The notes: generated by a model from the sequence alone, not told the origin. A stretch of DNA of 64,000 nucleotides from Puffinus mauretanicus (GCA_023333565.1 JAJKFH010002068.1:1102240-1166239); one strand, 5' to 3'; counted from the stretch's first letter, positions 13,201 to 28,261 are shown. Program-made: numbers and translations.

Positions 13201-14424
13201 CAACTCTCAAAAATAATTTCTATTGGATAAAAAAAAAACCCTACAGAAGCAACAGCACATGCATTCTTTCTGTATACGTAGATCTGGGAAATACAGGGAG
13301 CAGACAGGGAATGCTGGGGGGGAGGTAAGAGGGGAGGTTTGTGCGCTGCCAGTGCTAGGAGCTGAAGAATGCTAAATCTTTTCCATATGTGAAGGAAATC
13401 CTCAAGTCCAGACAGCATTTTCTCTCTCTTTTTATTGATAATAAAGATAGGGAAAAGGAAAGGGGGAGGTTCTGAGAGCCTGGAATATTTTTCTTTTACT
13501 TTTAAACCTAGTCAAATGTCTTTAATTAGGGAAATTACACAGCAACGGAGCCCACACATCCCCCTGTAGGATAACTGACAGAGTTTGCATTTACCTTCAG
13601 CTGTGATTAATATAAACACCTCAGAAAGGGTCAGTTGCCTTCCAAGATAATCCTCCACTCTCCCCTGGGCCTTCATTAGGCGTTCTAGGCCAGCGTGCTA
13701 CCAGGCCGACTGTTTCGGCAGCAAAGCCGGTACGGGCGCAGGTCTGCTGCCCTGCGCTTACCAGCTTCTCCATCAAAACCGAGGTCACAGACAGAAGAAG
13801 CTGTCCAGCCTCTCATCCTACCTCCTGCTCCGGTGTTCAGTAATGAACAAATGAATAAAACAACAGCCGGCAGCCTTCCGCTGCATCTATTTTTCTGCCT
13901 CCCTGTCAGCTGTGGTCCAGCCCTTTAACCTGACCACTAATAGGTTTATTATTTATCACCTCTTTCCAGTGACACCAGTGTTACACTGGAAGTTGTTCCA
14001 GCACAGGAAGGATGGCCCAAAGTACAGAGGGAGCAGAAGGGAACAGACAGCAACGGTCAGGCAAAAAATTAAGGCAGTACAGACCACGAAGACTCTTCCA
14101 GGTTCTGGGGACTCTTCATCAGAGTCTCATGAGAGCAGTTTACAGTTTCTGGCAATGACTAGAGGCAAGCTGCGGAGGCAATGCGGCATAGCCAGACAGG
14201 TCTAAGAGCTGTAGCCAGAGGGACAACAGATTCTGGAAGTAACTGTACCCCAGCAGGCTCTCTAGGTCTACACTTGACGATTCCTCATTAACAGTTTTGA
14301 GTTGTCATCAACTGGTTTATACAGAAGCTATCAATTCCAGTACAGACAGTCCAGGCCCATTTTTAGGGTATTTTATCTTTCGAGAGAGAGAAAGTCTATC
14401 AAAGAAGAAAACTACTCTTAACCA

Positions 14425-14635
14425 CAATTTCCCTGTGTGATCCTAGGCAACCCACGTGACCCCGCTGTGCTCAGCCTCCCTGCTATAAAAAGCCACCAGT
14501 AACACCTTCTCTCCCTTGTACCCGTTTCTCTATGCTGTTTACATGGTAAGCTCTTCGGAGCAGAGAAGGATGTGTCGATTCTGAGGCTGTGCATAGAAAC
14601 AGGGCTGTACTTACTATTATAATTGGAGAAAATAT
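14425..14635 (+). repeat. MIR-type SINE relic with tail
   Basis: TGTGTGATCCTAGGCAACCC, a CTCAGCCTCCCTGCTATAAA stretch, then GGTAAGCTCTTCGGAGCAGA follow the order of the MIR core (tgaccttgggcaagtcac, cctcagtttccccatctgtaaa) and the amniote tail (gtaagctcttcggggcagg). This is the best-preserved full-length copy in the window. Confidence 0.55.
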
Positions 14636-17600
14636 ATATGTTTTAAATCAAAAGAAAGTTACACAGAAGGGAAGCTGCAGCTCTTCCCATCAATATTAAC
14701 AACGTTATTTTCTGAAGCCCTAAAGAAACCGATGAACAAATCTGTGAACAGAAGGGAACATTTCCCATTTATTATCTCTGAGTGAGTTATAAAGCCTAAA
14801 GGATAATTTGTTAATAGAGTGAGAGCTATGCTTTTCTGGAAAAGCCAACTGGAATTTCCAGTCTTTGAAGGGAGGTAAGATAGAAAATCTATCAGTCCTT
14901 TGGAGCTACCTGTTTTCCAAAACTCTTTGGAAGAAGGCTGAAAAGTGGCTTAGTCTTTGTTTTCCATGTCTGTTCCACATCAAATAACTTTGTCCATTTC
15001 AGTCTGAGGTTGCAAAGAAGGAAGCAGAGTTGTGAAGCCACATCCTCAGGCAGTCAGTATTAATGGAGTAAAAGTCAACTTACACCAGCTGCGGATGTGG
15101 TACACTGATGCTAGCTCCTAAATAAAAGCACAACTTACATATTTTTCTCTTTTTTCTTTCCTTTCCTGCTCCTCCTCTCTGGTGAAGAGACAAGGAGCAA
15201 AAGGGCACGGATGCTTTCAGACATTTTCCCTTCTTTTTGCGCACCTCACTGCTGTACCTTTCAAGTAGCAAAAAGACAAGAGAACAAAATAACTGTCCGT
15301 CATTTCCCCAGGTATTAATGTTTCACTCCAAAGTTTCATTACATCAGGTCCAAGAGAACACAGCCTTTCCAGCGAGTCTGAAATATTTCATCAAGAGGAA
15401 TTTGACCAGGGTTTATACTTTTATTCTGCTCTGAAGACACACACTTAAAGCATTTCTTTGAGATCCTTGAGATTCCCAAGTGTGGCTTACAGCCTGCTCA
15501 GCCAAAAGGAGACAGACCCAGGCTTTGTTCAAGTCCTACAAGAACGAGGACCAGCCATTGTAGCTTTTCATTGGGTAGAGTTTAATTTCTGCCTCAAATT
15601 CTGTTTTGAGCTTTTTTTTTCTTTCTTTGATAAATCTTCTCTGTCATAAAGAGCAACGTTCACAGAGATCAAACAGAAACTTTAAATAGTTCCTCCCAAA
15701 AAGCATGTTGTTGCTGTAATAGAAACCAAAACAGGCTTTATCTAAACAGTTCAGTGTGTTTTACTAAGTTCAATAATTATTATCTTCACTTAATGGGATA
15801 GACAGAGCTGGATTTGTTGAGAGTCAGTTCCTCCTTTTCTTTAGTTGTCCATATGGAAGAAGATTTTGCTGCTGCTGTAGTTATTGAGAACTACAGCTGG
15901 TTCTTTTGGAAAAATCAGGTCCAACACCATCCTAAAAGCTGGTCTTCCAGAATATTGATGTGCCCCGTGATCACTGATGACTTTGAAGACATAAGCTAGC
16001 GGCACCAGTGGAACTTGCTGACTGTCAGTCCCTGACCCCAGCCATACTCACCTCCAACACCCTGGTGTTAGACTGACCCAAGAAACGCCTCCTGCCCATC
16101 CCCGCAGCTGGACCGCTCTCACCATGGGCAGAACGAGACGGAAACTAAGCAGAGGGCAATTTTTCTCAGCTTTAAAAAAATTGATTTCCCAGCAGTTTCC
16201 CTCAAAACTGAAGCAACCAAACTGACGAGAGCAGAGAAACAGCAGCTGCTCCACACAGCGGAGACAGAGTAACCAGAGCTTCGCATTACATCCTCGTATT
16301 CCCCAGGGGGGCTGGTGCCAAAAATCAGCCACGTCTGCCTCCATGACAGGACCACCCAGCAGCGCAGCACCATCCTCCCTGATGGCAGACGTGCCTCTTC
16401 AAGAACCCTGAGCTCAAGCCTTCAGTTAACACCTGCACGGAGATCATTCAGACTGGTAAAGATATAAAAAGATCCACGTACTGTAGCGCTTCAAGTCTGA
16501 TCCCAGCACTGAAGAGCAGATCAGAGAAATCTGAGGCCAGAGCTGCCACTTACTGAGGGAGCAACAGCCAGGTCTGCCCACAAAGTTTCCTCGGAATGAC
16601 CCAACCCTCCCGACAGCCAAGCAAACTTTGAAAATCCAAAGCAAACAAGAAAACTACAAATATTAATTAAGGCATTGTTTCCACTTTTGCAAAAAAATGT
16701 CTGGTGTTTAAGTAGACATCATACTCTTAAACTATCAGTACCAAAACAAAACAGAGAAAGGTGCAGTTCGTTCACAGATGTGGCAGGACCGGCAGAGTTT
16801 GTCTAAGCAGCATTCTGCAGCACCACTCAGGGCTTTGAAAGGACCCTTTTTCACAAATGAAAAGCTCTGACACCTGCTGCATGCACAAGAGCGAGGCCAG
16901 AGCCTCCCTGGAGCCCCTTCCCTAACACAGAGAGCCAAAAGCAAGTGAGATCTGAGCCAATACGTCGTCTGCTGCAGTAATACTGCCACTATGCAATACT
17001 CTTCATCTGGGAAGCACAACGTGGTTTGTAAGTTTTTGTTATTAAAGGGCTTTTAACATGTCGAGGAGGCTGGTGAAGAGCAGTAGATCCATTTCACAGT
17101 GGTGCAAGGTGTGATGAAGATAAGCAAGCCGATGAACGAAGTCGTACAGAGAGGCCGCTGCAGAGCCGGGAGTGGTCTGTTGCGCTTCCAAAGCCAAAGG
17201 GACAATATATTCACATCCAGTGTGGAAAAGAAGCTCTGTGGACCTTTTTCAACTATCACAGGAACTGGACTACACTACCTTATCAATGCCTTCTAGTGCT
17301 ATGGTCATAAACACATCCTTTCGAGTAAAAAACAGCTGAAGACGTCGTCCCTCTCTCTCCTTCCCTATCTCATTGCCTTCATACGTGCACAGACACACAG
17401 CCTCCACTTAAGGAAGCACAAAGGATCTGGTTCAGATAATTGGAAGAGACTGGCTGACAAATTGATCCTTAGCTTTTTTCACTTGAGCAGTGTCAGCACG
17501 CACCTGCGACAAGAGCCGTCCAGGCACAGAGTACCCATCACTAGGCTTGGGTGTCATCGTTCAGAAACAATCAGTTCTGCTCTAGGGCTGCAAATGGTAT

Positions 17601-17684
17601 CCACCACTGACATGAGACTCCACTTAAAGTCATTTTGGGGTGATTATCTGATTTTACTCCACACACATAGCCTGCACAACGGAA

Positions 17685-17785
17685 ATGACTCACCCAAGGT
17701 TTGTGGGGTAGATGACAAAATGAGGGAGAACCCAGAAGAGTTGTGTGTCTTGTCACTCCCCTGCTCCTACTGCTAGGTCAGATCT
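17685..17785 (-). repeat. MIR-type SINE relic
   Basis: ATGACTCACCCAAGGTTTGT ... GAGAACCCAGAAGAGTTGTG ... CACTCCCCTGCTCCTACTGC follows the reversed MIR core order. Confidence 0.4.
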
Positions 17786-20104
17786 GCTTCCAGCCACACC
17801 ACAGGGCTCCACTTCTCCCTTTGTCAACCCCTTCAAGAGAGCACCTTCCTTGCTATTACATATTGTGTGGTTACCTCTTTCCACCACCCTCTGCGATATA
17901 AAAACATGAAAAAGGCCATTTCCCCTTCTCCTCCTTTCACTGGCACCTTTCCTTCAACTGGCTGCACAGCTAAAGGTACCCTTTTCTGTAGTTTTATTCA
18001 TTTTGTTAAGTTTTTTCTCCCTTCCCCACATCCTTCCCACCCCAAACCACCACAGACTACCTATGAAAACCGCTGCTTCCATTTCCACTTCATGATTTGC
18101 CTGCCACACCTGGGGGATTTCCCAGCAAATTGTATTACTTTATTTGGTCAATTGGCCTACAAATTGATTTTCCTGTACAAATAATGAACATTTATGGTTA
18201 TTTTCCCCATAGACTGCTTTATTTTCCATGTAACAAAGACTGATTTCCTGCAGTTTTTGAGACCCGAGCATATGATCTGCAGTTACTGTGACCCCTGGTT
18301 GATGGATGGCAAGGACTCGAAGCACAACAGAAGGGTTTGGGGTTTTTTTCCCCTTACGCTCTAATAGTACTACAGACAGAGGTGACAGCTGGAAGTAAGC
18401 ACTGATACCAGACCCAGCAATTCTACAGCATGTTTACTATGGGAATAAATTGTATTGTTTTAAAAGAGATTCAGTTCTGGGACCAGCCAGCCACAAGGCC
18501 AAGCAGAAGCAGATGAAGCAATCAGGGGGACAGCGGGCAGCACAGACCGTCCCGGGCAGGGACGCAGGAGGCTGTGAGCCGCCGCAGGTGCCTTCTCTGT
18601 CCACCAGCACGCCCAGGTGCACAAAACATTTGAAATGGCAGCCCCTGCTCATTGCAACCTTTGGGGACACACTGTGAGGACTTTCTTTAATCTTAATTAC
18701 GTTATTGTGAAGGGAGAGGGAGGAGGAGTCAGGGAAGGGTTTCTAGAAAACCAACTGGGAGCGAGGCAGCCTGGCGTGATTTGTGGGCAGGGACAAGAAG
18801 TGTTGTTCCGCACCCGTCTCCCCAGAGATGCAGAGACAGAGCAATGGCTCCACAATACATTTCATTTCCACTAATGAGAAAACGACTTTTGAGGCAGAGC
18901 CTCGAGCAAGTTTTGAAGGTCACTCCCGCAGGTGTGGAAACGAATTGGACTAGATCAGGGTCCAAACATAAGTTATTCTATTTAGACCACAACGGATTAT
19001 TTGTGTGCATGGGGGGTTAATAGCCTCAGGGCTGTGACATGTGTGTATGTTTAATTTAATACGTCTTGATGGCTGAGGCTGCTAGGGACAACGGTCTCTC
19101 ATCCTTAGCACTGCAGAGAAGCAAAGATAGGGAGGTTTCTTAGGTGAATCTGAGAGTGAGGGTGGATACAGAAGAGAAAGTCAATTATCCAGAATAAGTC
19201 CCGACTGCCTGCAATTCCCCATCCCCAGTCCTCTAGGGGTGGGTTTGGCCCATGAAGTCTGACTTCAAATCCAATAAAAAATTAACTGATTTTGAACAAC
19301 TACTAGACATGCCTCCTTAGAGTTTTAATACGTGCTCTTCGGCTGCAGCACAGAGTAGAATTAATGAAAGGAAAGAGAGTCTGAGAGTATCAGGCATGAG
19401 GCTAAAAGCATGCCAAATTCCTGCTTAGCTTCTCTGGCTCAGGGGAATCTCTCCCTTCTTCTTGGCACTGCTAAGGACTGACATGCCCTCAGTCCATCAA
19501 AATGCTGCATGCTGAGAGCACCAGAAAGAGGTATGTCATGACTGAGGATGACACTCATCCTTAACATAAGCTAGTCAGGGCAAAGATACATCTCCCACAA
19601 CCTACTGGTATAGTGTGCAGGTGTTTTACTCCACGGTGCACTTTTATGGGCTTCACAATAACTGCTATACGGCAGTCACCAGAACACATCTGAAAGTCCA
19701 TCTAAAAGATCCAAGTTGCTCTCATACCCCACTCCTACTCAGAAACCAGATTACATGTGCTGATTAACTGTGCCAGGAGAGAGGGAACCTAATCCAGAGA
19801 CAGTACAGTGAACTTCGTAGCTCTGGTGCTTTGTATAAAAAAATGGGGTGTCAGACTTGCTGTGGGCGTCGCAACAGCTCTGACAAGGACAACAAAAAAG
19901 GAACCGATTATCAGCTTCACAAGGTGCAGTCCCTAGAATCACAATGTGAAACCCATTCTTCTTACTCAACAGACAGGATGCGCAAACATTAAAGTCCAAT
20001 TCTAGCTTATCAGTAACAGCGCTTTGCAATTGTCCATAGCCTTTCACATCAAGGCCTGCAGCTTTTGCAAAAAGGGCAACAGTTTTTGCTATGAAATACT
20101 TTTA

Positions 20105-20265
20105 TATCATCTTCTAGGCAAGTGAGACCAAGGGAAAGTATGGTGGGACAACTTGCTCATCGTCACACGGTAAAATGGTAGAGGATCCAAGACTGGAACA
20201 GAACGGTCCTGTCTCCAAATCTGGTGCTCCCACCACTCAGTAACCAGTGCACCTCTGAAAAAGAA
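20105..20265 (-). repeat. MIR-type SINE relic
   Basis: CAACTTGCTCATCGTCACAC, a GGATCCAAGACTGGAACAGA block and a CTCCCACCACTCAGTAACCA block match the reversed MIR-type core (acttgctcaaggtcacac, gaattgaaccc, ctaaccactaga). Confidence 0.5.
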
Positions 20266-23200
20266 ACCTAGCTGAGATCTACTTGTGAGTAACTGAAGGA
20301 AGATCTGATACTGCTGCTTGCAGTCTGTAAAGAACTGTGTGTAACTTGCTATGCCTGTATCTTTATCCTGAACTCAAGCAGTCTACCCGCTTGCCTCAGG
20401 TATGTGTTCTGCAAGCACTGGGGGTAATGCTCATCATTCACTGTGACTGTGCAGCACCTAGAACCAGGGTTCCACTTAGACTGTGTGTACTAACAAAACC
20501 AAAGGATAAACCAAAACTACTCACAGAAATATGCAAGTAGTTGGCTCAGCACATTAGGAGCAACACGAGATGATACTGCATGATTTACAATACATCTGAT
20601 ATATAAATATAACACTGGGAAATAAATGACCAACAAATACAGCGGCTTTCCGATGAGTACTGAATGGAAGGAGGGAGTGCTGGGAGTTGTATGTTTTGAA
20701 GATAAACACAAAGAGAATATAAAAAAAACAAAACCCAAGAGAGGTAAATAATTCATCAAAAGAATAAAAAACACAAAGCTGGAAGGAAAAAAAGAAATAC
20801 GAAAGGGAAGAGTTTTCTGAGCAGGTGAAAAAAACTTCATCTCCCACGGGAGTGAAAACCAGAACCAAAATTAATTGGAACAAAACTGGGGCGGGGCATG
20901 TTTTTAAAGGTGAAACATTTTGTCTGGAAACTGTCTCCCCTTTTAGGCATTTAAGCATTTCCCTGAGGTGGGAAACAAAGCCTGCCACTAACCTGCTGAC
21001 AGAGACAGCGTGGTCTTACGTGGCTTCCAGCAACGCTTCAACCATGGACAGAGACTTCAAGACAGTCGCATGAAGAAACAAACCTGCTCACACATCCAAC
21101 ACTTATTTTGAAGCAAGTCTAGTAGTTTTTTTCACCCAAAGCCACCAAATCATCAGTCTAATGTACATAAAGCCATGTTAACATAATTTGCCCATAACTA
21201 TTTGTAAGTCTTGTAGGTTTTCTTCAGTTTTTTAAACAAAGAACTTGCTCCAGAAAAGGGTCTATATTTGGAAGCTTGCTGATGGCAACTTTTGCAACTG
21301 ACATTCACTGTTTTAAAACACAGCACATCTGTAAAAATCTAAAGTAAAAACCACACAGTTTTTAGTGCATACACTTTTGCTTTCTCTTGCATGAGTGTAC
21401 CACCCCAGGCTGTGGCTCCTTCCCATCACGTGAATGATGCCGAGCTGTGCTTGGAAAGTACCTGGATGGGATACTATTGTACCTATACTCAGCCTTCTGA
21501 AGGAGGGGAAATTCGTGACTCAATAGGTGGCACTCTTCCTTCTTGAATAAATGTACTTGGGTATACTTTGCCGTCAGAGGTGCTGGAGAGCAAATTTAAG
21601 GTCCGGACTTACTATTTACTTGGCGATTTTCTGGGCCTGTTAAAATGAAAATCCCAGCCAAATACAAGCTTTAACAATTACACTCTGCCAATCCTAATTC
21701 CCCCCCTGCAGTTCCAAGAAGACACAGACTTCTCTGCGGTCGCATGATCCTCTTGTGCGCTGTTAAGCAGCTCTGTTTTACCCGGCAAGCATCTGCATTT
21801 GAGAAGTCCGTGAAAGTGAAAGTGAAATCCCACCCTAGGCACGTTTCCATCACATCTTCCTCCTGCAGAGATCACCACTTCCAAGTAGCAGCTTTGGTCT
21901 TTCCTGCAGACACCGGCATACAGTTTCCGAGTGTTGCAAGAAATGGTGCATACGCCTCCTCACAAGGGCGCCAGGCTGCTGGGGAGAAAACCTGCTTGAG
22001 GACTCCCCGTCTGCAGTGCAAGGGCAAGTCTATCTACAGGAGTTTCTCCTCTCATTAGCCAAATTCAGAAAAAAGACATTATGTTTTGTGCCCCAGAGCG
22101 ACAGTGGACTTGTTTTCTAAACCTCTTTAGGGGCCCTCCATAGGGAATTAGTCATGGAGGTGAGTAATATCTAGGATTTGACAAAGCCTAGGAGAGTGAG
22201 TAGTCATTTGACAGGTTAACAGGAGCATGGAGCAGCTGCTATATTTAGATGCCATTAGCACACACATGTCTTCACACATTCCTACAGGCACACCTGTGTT
22301 CCCGGATGTCCGGAAGGCATGGGAAGGGAGCAGTTAAAAGCCAGCACCTTTCCGACATTTCCCAGGGAGGGGGTAAGAAATGAGGGGATTCTCTTCTCCC
22401 TGTCTTATCCCAAGTTTAGAGCCATTTAAATCCTGAAAGCAGACCTGACTTTTGCTCTCCATGATCACCACCTCCCGAGGCAGACAGGGTCAATTCCATT
22501 CTAGTCTGAAGAACAAGACAACAATACAGATCATATCTTGCTCCAGGTCTTCTGCCTGTGTGGACCTTGCCCCAGAGAGTAGGTAATGCAAAAAACTGGG
22601 AAAGTTTAGCCACTGGTTTTCAGTTGCTTCCAATCTGCTGAATCTTAAATATTTTCAGTGAAGGACTGGACCCTTGCAGACTGAACTTAAATTTCCTGAT
22701 AACAGGTTGGCTTTCCGCGATTATTTCCCAGAGACTCTTGGAGTCCATGCACCAGCTGGAATCAACAGACCAAAGGATGGAAAACAGTGGTCTAGGTGAC
22801 TCTAGTGACAGTGACTCTTTGAAGCTGAGCTCAGAAGAGAGACCTAAGCAACAGCCGGGGCAGTGGCTATCCTCCAGACCTGAAACACACCCCTGCTGCT
22901 GCTACTGCTCCTGTGTTCTCACCACCTTAACAGATCAGGAAGGACATAGCGAGGTCAGGGACCTTGGATGTCATTACGTGCCAGCTCCATATGATACCTG
23001 CAGTGGTACTGAAGATGTCCCGCAATGGCATGACGCAGTGCACAATGACATTAGCTGGCCCTGCTATACTTACTACAGAAGGCAGAGATGCGTCAAGCAT
23101 TAATTCATGCTCCCCTCCCCCTTCCTCTCAGTGCCCCTCTCTCACCAATTCCTAAAGCCAACTGAAAACCATCTCCCCTGCACCCTACCAGGTCCCTGTG

Positions 23201-25189
23201 CTTTCAGCTGTGTAAGAAGAGAAGCAAACCAAGCGGCAGCCGCCACCCCCAGCTGCCTGGCTGCCTTGCCTGGGGGCCTTTCACTTCCCCGCAAGCAGCC
23301 CCAGGATTCAGCCAGCGTTAGATGAGTCACCTTGCCCGTCTGGGTCTCTCCCAGGGTAGCGTGTGGGAGTGGAAGGGTTGGGGCTCATTGCAGGAATTTC
23401 CACACATCCCTTTCCTAACCGCACCCCGCTATAAGCAGCCACTGAAGAAGAAGACAGCAAACAGCAACACTCACCAAGGAAAGAGAGAGAAACAAGGGGG
23501 ACGGAGATGAAGGGAAGAGAAAACGAGCAGGGATACAAGGCCCAGTTGCAGTCTATCTACTGTGCTGGGACGGTACTGGTACGGGGATCTCTAATGCAAA
23601 CACAGCTCAACAACAGTCTTGCCAGGGAAAGCCCCTACGTAAGGAGGGGAACGCAGTCTCCTTCAGATGGATTTAAATTATTTCTCTGGATTTCCCTCAC
23701 TCCAGCTCAAAACAAAAGCAGAATACAAATGTCAAAAGTATAGCACAACATCACTTGAACTCCACAATGTAGTCTCCGCACAGGCAAAACCAACACAAAA
23801 CCAAAACCCAGCACAAACACAAATTCTGACCGACACACGGAGAAACAGCCAAAATAAGAGTTGATCAAGTCAGGAGGGCCAAAACCTTACACCCATTGGT
23901 TCTGGAGACACAAGATCAGGTCTGAGAGACAGCTCTTGAGAACTAAATGCCCTATTAAAATAAATAAGGGTCAGATGGACAAATCCCTCCAGACATTTCA
24001 AAAGGCTCACCTGAATCTCCCTCTGCACTGTCCTCAGGCACGTGAGCCATTCCCAAACAGAAAAAGCTAAGAGTAAAGCAATACCAGACACTCGGACAGG
24101 CAGAGGTCTGGGTTTGTTTAGATACTGGGTGCCAGCTGGAACTCTAGAAAAATCCCCTCTGAAATCACATTTGAAGTCGGGAGGGTAAAAGAAAGGCAAG
24201 GAATAGTATTTAAAAACACAAGTTAAATGAACAGTAATTGTGGATTCTTCAGCAAAGACTGCAAAGGTGGAATTTAGATGGAAAGAAATTCTGACCCCTT
24301 GGGAGGCCACTCATTGTTCACCGATTCCTGCAGCCTCCTGAGATGTTATTTACTGAGCCCAGGAGGTCAGCTGGAAGAGGGATAAGGGGAAGGAGATTAG
24401 CAGAGCTCCACCTCCCCTGGAGGAGGGATACCACACAAGAGCACTTTATTTTCAGGCAGATCTGTTGTGCTGGCACCAATGTTGCTGCCTTTCTTACCTT
24501 GGAACAAATAGGCAAGCAGTGAATATGCTTTTTAAATCAGGAACATCTAGCATGAGCTCCTGAGCTGTTGCCTCTCAGCTGTTATCTCCTCCTCAGAGTC
24601 ACCATCTGGTTTTTATTCCCATCTTCCCTCACCTGCTCATCTGCAGTTGGAGCACAGCTTACTTTTTCTCGAAAATAAAGTTATGTGCTGTCTTCTCTGC
24701 AGGGAAGCAAAGCACAACAAGACCAAAAAGTTTGCTAACTGCTCCATCCTGTCCAATGGGCTGCTGTCCTTTCACTTGCAGGGAAATAGTGTACAGGTGG
24801 CAGGGAAACATGACAAGGAGGTAGAAGATAGCTCCTCTTATTTCTTACACATCCTTGGATTCTCCAGGACCTGCACTGAACTCTGTGTCTTCTGGCTCAT
24901 CTCCAGCTGATCTTGTCCAGTCAAACACAGAATGCTCTCTCTCTAATTCTGGCTGAAACTCAAACGCCTCATTAGTTTTCAGAAGATGTCTCCCAGCCTT
25001 CCATAAATTGTATCCCACCTCTCTTGCCCACTAGCTCATCTACTAGTTTCCTTCTTCAGTGTTGCCAGACATGGGCTTTTTTCAGCCCCTTTTACACAGG
25101 TACACATCATCCTTATCACTGTAGTTACCAATATACTACTATACTAGAGAGAGAGAGCATGCGCACTTTATCGCTGCAGCACATGCTCC

Positions 25190-25320
25190 TGTCTAGATCA
25201 TTATTTTGTACTCTTCGGCTGCGACAACAGCTAGGAGCCCCCAAACATAACTCCATGGTGCCAGGTGCTGTATAAACAGAACAAAGGGACAAACCTGACC
25301 CCAAGATCTCTGCTGTTTAA
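25190..25320 (-). repeat. Old amniote SINE/LINE tail relic
   Basis: GCTAGGAGCCCCCAAACATA, then GGTGCCAGGTGCTGTATAAA and CAGAACAAAGGGACAAACC match the common amniote tail (ctaggagccccagtcatg, gtgctaggcgctgtacaaac, agaacaaaaagacggtcc). Confidence 0.6.
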
Positions 25321-26499
25321 ATAAAGACAACACTTGTAAAAATATTTGACAGCTTCTTAATCTCATATTTCCCTGGCATTTTCCCTTCTTGCTAATTTTA
25401 TTGCAAATGCAACAGTGGATATTTCACACAGTGAAACAATTTCTTCTGAAGCATGTTTGTAACTGCTTTGTTATTTCCTGCTGGATTTTAGTCAGCATTT
25501 CTGGTACTACAAAGAGATACATATGTATTTTTTTAAATTACTCAGAACAGCCATGTCACCTCATGCAACAGAAAGGGGCTACACTTGACCTTTAGTCAAC
25601 AGGAAGGGAGCTCACACCGCACTCTGCGGCAGCAGCTCTCTGCAGCCTATTAAGAGGTAATTCAGCAGTAACAAGGGAAGGAGAATTATCTGAAATACAT
25701 TTCAGGCTGCTTTGGTCAAGAGTGCTTCATCCAAGTTGGGTAAATGCTCTCACTGTGCCTTTTGGCTTCCACCTATAAGAACCTGACTTTTTGCATATCC
25801 AAAACTTTGAAAAGCACTGCAAATTCCTATCGGGTATGTGGGCCAGATGTGCCAAAAAGTAATAACCAATATAATGTTGTTTCTATAATTCTACTGATAA
25901 CCACGGTCTGAGGGGCAGGGGGGACGGGCAGAGCAGAGACGGCAGGAGAAGCCAGGAGCCAACACATACTCTGTATCAAGCTATCCCTGCTTGAAAGCCC
26001 CCAGCAGATCCTCAGACTGTTTCTTAACAGCTCTTTGCTGACAGTAAGGCTGAAACTGGGGAAAGCTGAGACACGCTAATGCACATTCCCTTCCAAACCT
26101 TGTGGGTATCCCGGTGGGAGTTAACGCAGCATTAACTCCCGCACCCGTCCCTTTATGGCTTTTAGTACACGGCAAGAAGAAGGAAAGGTCCCTTTAGGGC
26201 TCCCTGTAAGGAGTGCCACTACAGCAGCTCACAAAGAGGGGGAACTCTCTAAGCAAAGGTTTTGGGCCATATGAGTTGCTGAACCTCCACCCCATTTCCT
26301 CCAGGTCTAGATGTTTTGCCTAGGCTGCCTGAGCCCTCACCTTTTCCCCTCATTCTTCTTCCCAGACAAACTTCGGTACAATTGTCTGCACTCTGTTAAC
26401 CCAGGAAGGCTTCACTTACAGGCATCGTATGGTTTCAGCTGAGGCTCTTGAAGTTTTTTTTCCTCACTCAACTTTCCATCTGGAATGACTAGCACACAG

Positions 26500-26605
26500 G
26501 GTGGATAAGCCATTTATTTGCCCAAGGTCACAGAGCCAGTTAGGACTGGGTCCCCTCCTCCATGCAACTGAGGTCCTTTGCTCTTGCTGCTAGGTCAAAG
26601 AGCTT
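26500..26605 (-). repeat. MIR-type SINE relic
   Basis: ATTTGCCCAAGGTCACAGAG followed by CCAGTTAGGACTGGGTCCCC is a clear reversed MIR core (cttgcccaaggtcacacagc). Confidence 0.6.
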
Positions 26606-28261
26606 CACTAGCCACAACTCCCTCCTCAATCCACCAGTGACTTTTTTAGTGGCAACTTGTGACACTCACAAATCACCACTCCACAAAGGGTCTCATCCTG
26701 CGGCCCTGGCAACCACATCAGCATGTCAAGCCAAATCCTACTGAAATCTCTAGAATCGGTGCCAAAAAATGGCTGAGAGTGAGAACGAGCTGCCCAGAGT
26801 ACCTCATCCCTCAGATGGTCTGCGCTGCACTCCCTTTTGTGTCTGGGCATAAACCTGGTTTGCAAAATCTCCCAGATAGCGGTTGTGTAATTCAGCGATG
26901 CTGTTTGTATAGCACCTATGACAGCAAGACTGCGATCCACGTTAAGGATTCTCAAAGCTCTCCTCCTATAACGTGAACTTGCAGTTCATGTACCTGCAAG
27001 CACGTTATCGTAAGGATCAGCTCCCTGTCCTCCCCATGTTTTATCCTGGAATTAGACTGAACAGGATACGGTGCTGGAAGAGACCTGGTTAGGAAAAGGA
27101 GGGAGTGATGAGTTCAAGAGAGAAGGATAATCTACATAGGCCAGAAAGGCAGTTTGGAATTTCTGACTGTATTTTTAATTAATTGCATGGCACTTACGAG
27201 CCAGTGACAGGTGTTCTATAAATCTAAAATAATTAAATAAAATAAGCATAAGCTAAATAACAGTTTTGTATGTGCCATGCATATTTAAATATTCAAATCA
27301 TGAGTGTGATGTTAATAAAATATATCAAAGTTCACATTGATATAAACCAGATTTATTGTGCTATATATAGTACAGCTGGGCCTTATAGCATCACAGAGGT
27401 GGCAAAAGCAATAAAAAACTAATCTGTTTGTAGGCAAGCAGCCATATTCATGTTTGATGGGGTCACATAGACAGCCACAAAAAACTGAAAACCTAGCTTT
27501 ATTTCCTCATTTTCAAAGATCTGTAATGAGCAACTATTGCTGGCTTTCCGCATATGACATCTACAGATCCTTCTCTCACACCTGACATGAGTGGTACGGA
27601 ACACACTGCACGTGTGTGCTTTGCATTTTGATGACTAACTCTTGCGGGGCAGCCTTCGCTCCAGCCCAGCACACTCCAGCCCATTTCTCACACATTCACT
27701 TATAAAGCATTTAAGCCTTCAGCCAGCCCTAAGCTGCTCTAATTTATGCCTCAGAACAAAAATGCTCTCAACTACCATGAAAGAGCTACGTAAAAGAAAG
27801 TACCTTCTCCTTCCCACTGAGCTTTGCACCGAGTGCCGCTCAGCTAACTCCCATGGATGCAATTTCATTCCAAATAAACAATTATGCAAATTCCAAACTC
27901 CAGGAGAGATGAGGGCATCAGTGAAAGAAGAAAAGGGGAAGCCACTTACATCTACCTCAGTATCCACAGCCAAACCCAGTCTGGTGACGCTGTCAGGGTA
28001 ACTGCCAAGTAGGTGTCTACTAGCCTGGATGTCATGGTGGGTTGATCTTGACTCAGGTCCTTTTGACCAGCCTGTCAAATCACACCGAGTGCTGCCACAG
28101 CAGGACCTCTCTTTTTGGTCAATCTTAGCTTGAGTGAGCCACGGAGACTAAGCATCCCTTCTGCTGCCCGGGAATCATGCCTTCTGGTCAGGGAAGCAGA
28201 GGAGGTACTTTTGGGGCTGACACAGGAGAGGATAAACAGCACATCTACTAAAAGGGAATGG

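Noticed and set aside
20554..20988. 144-codon minus-strand ORF rich in Phe, Leu and Ser
   Set aside because: It reflects A-rich plus-strand sequence and has no membrane-protein pattern beyond base composition.
22738..23103. 121-codon plus-strand ORF with a Ser/Asp-rich start
   Set aside because: No known domain, no splice context, and its left part vaguely resembles an old hAT-type repeat end; too weak to call either a gene or a transposon.
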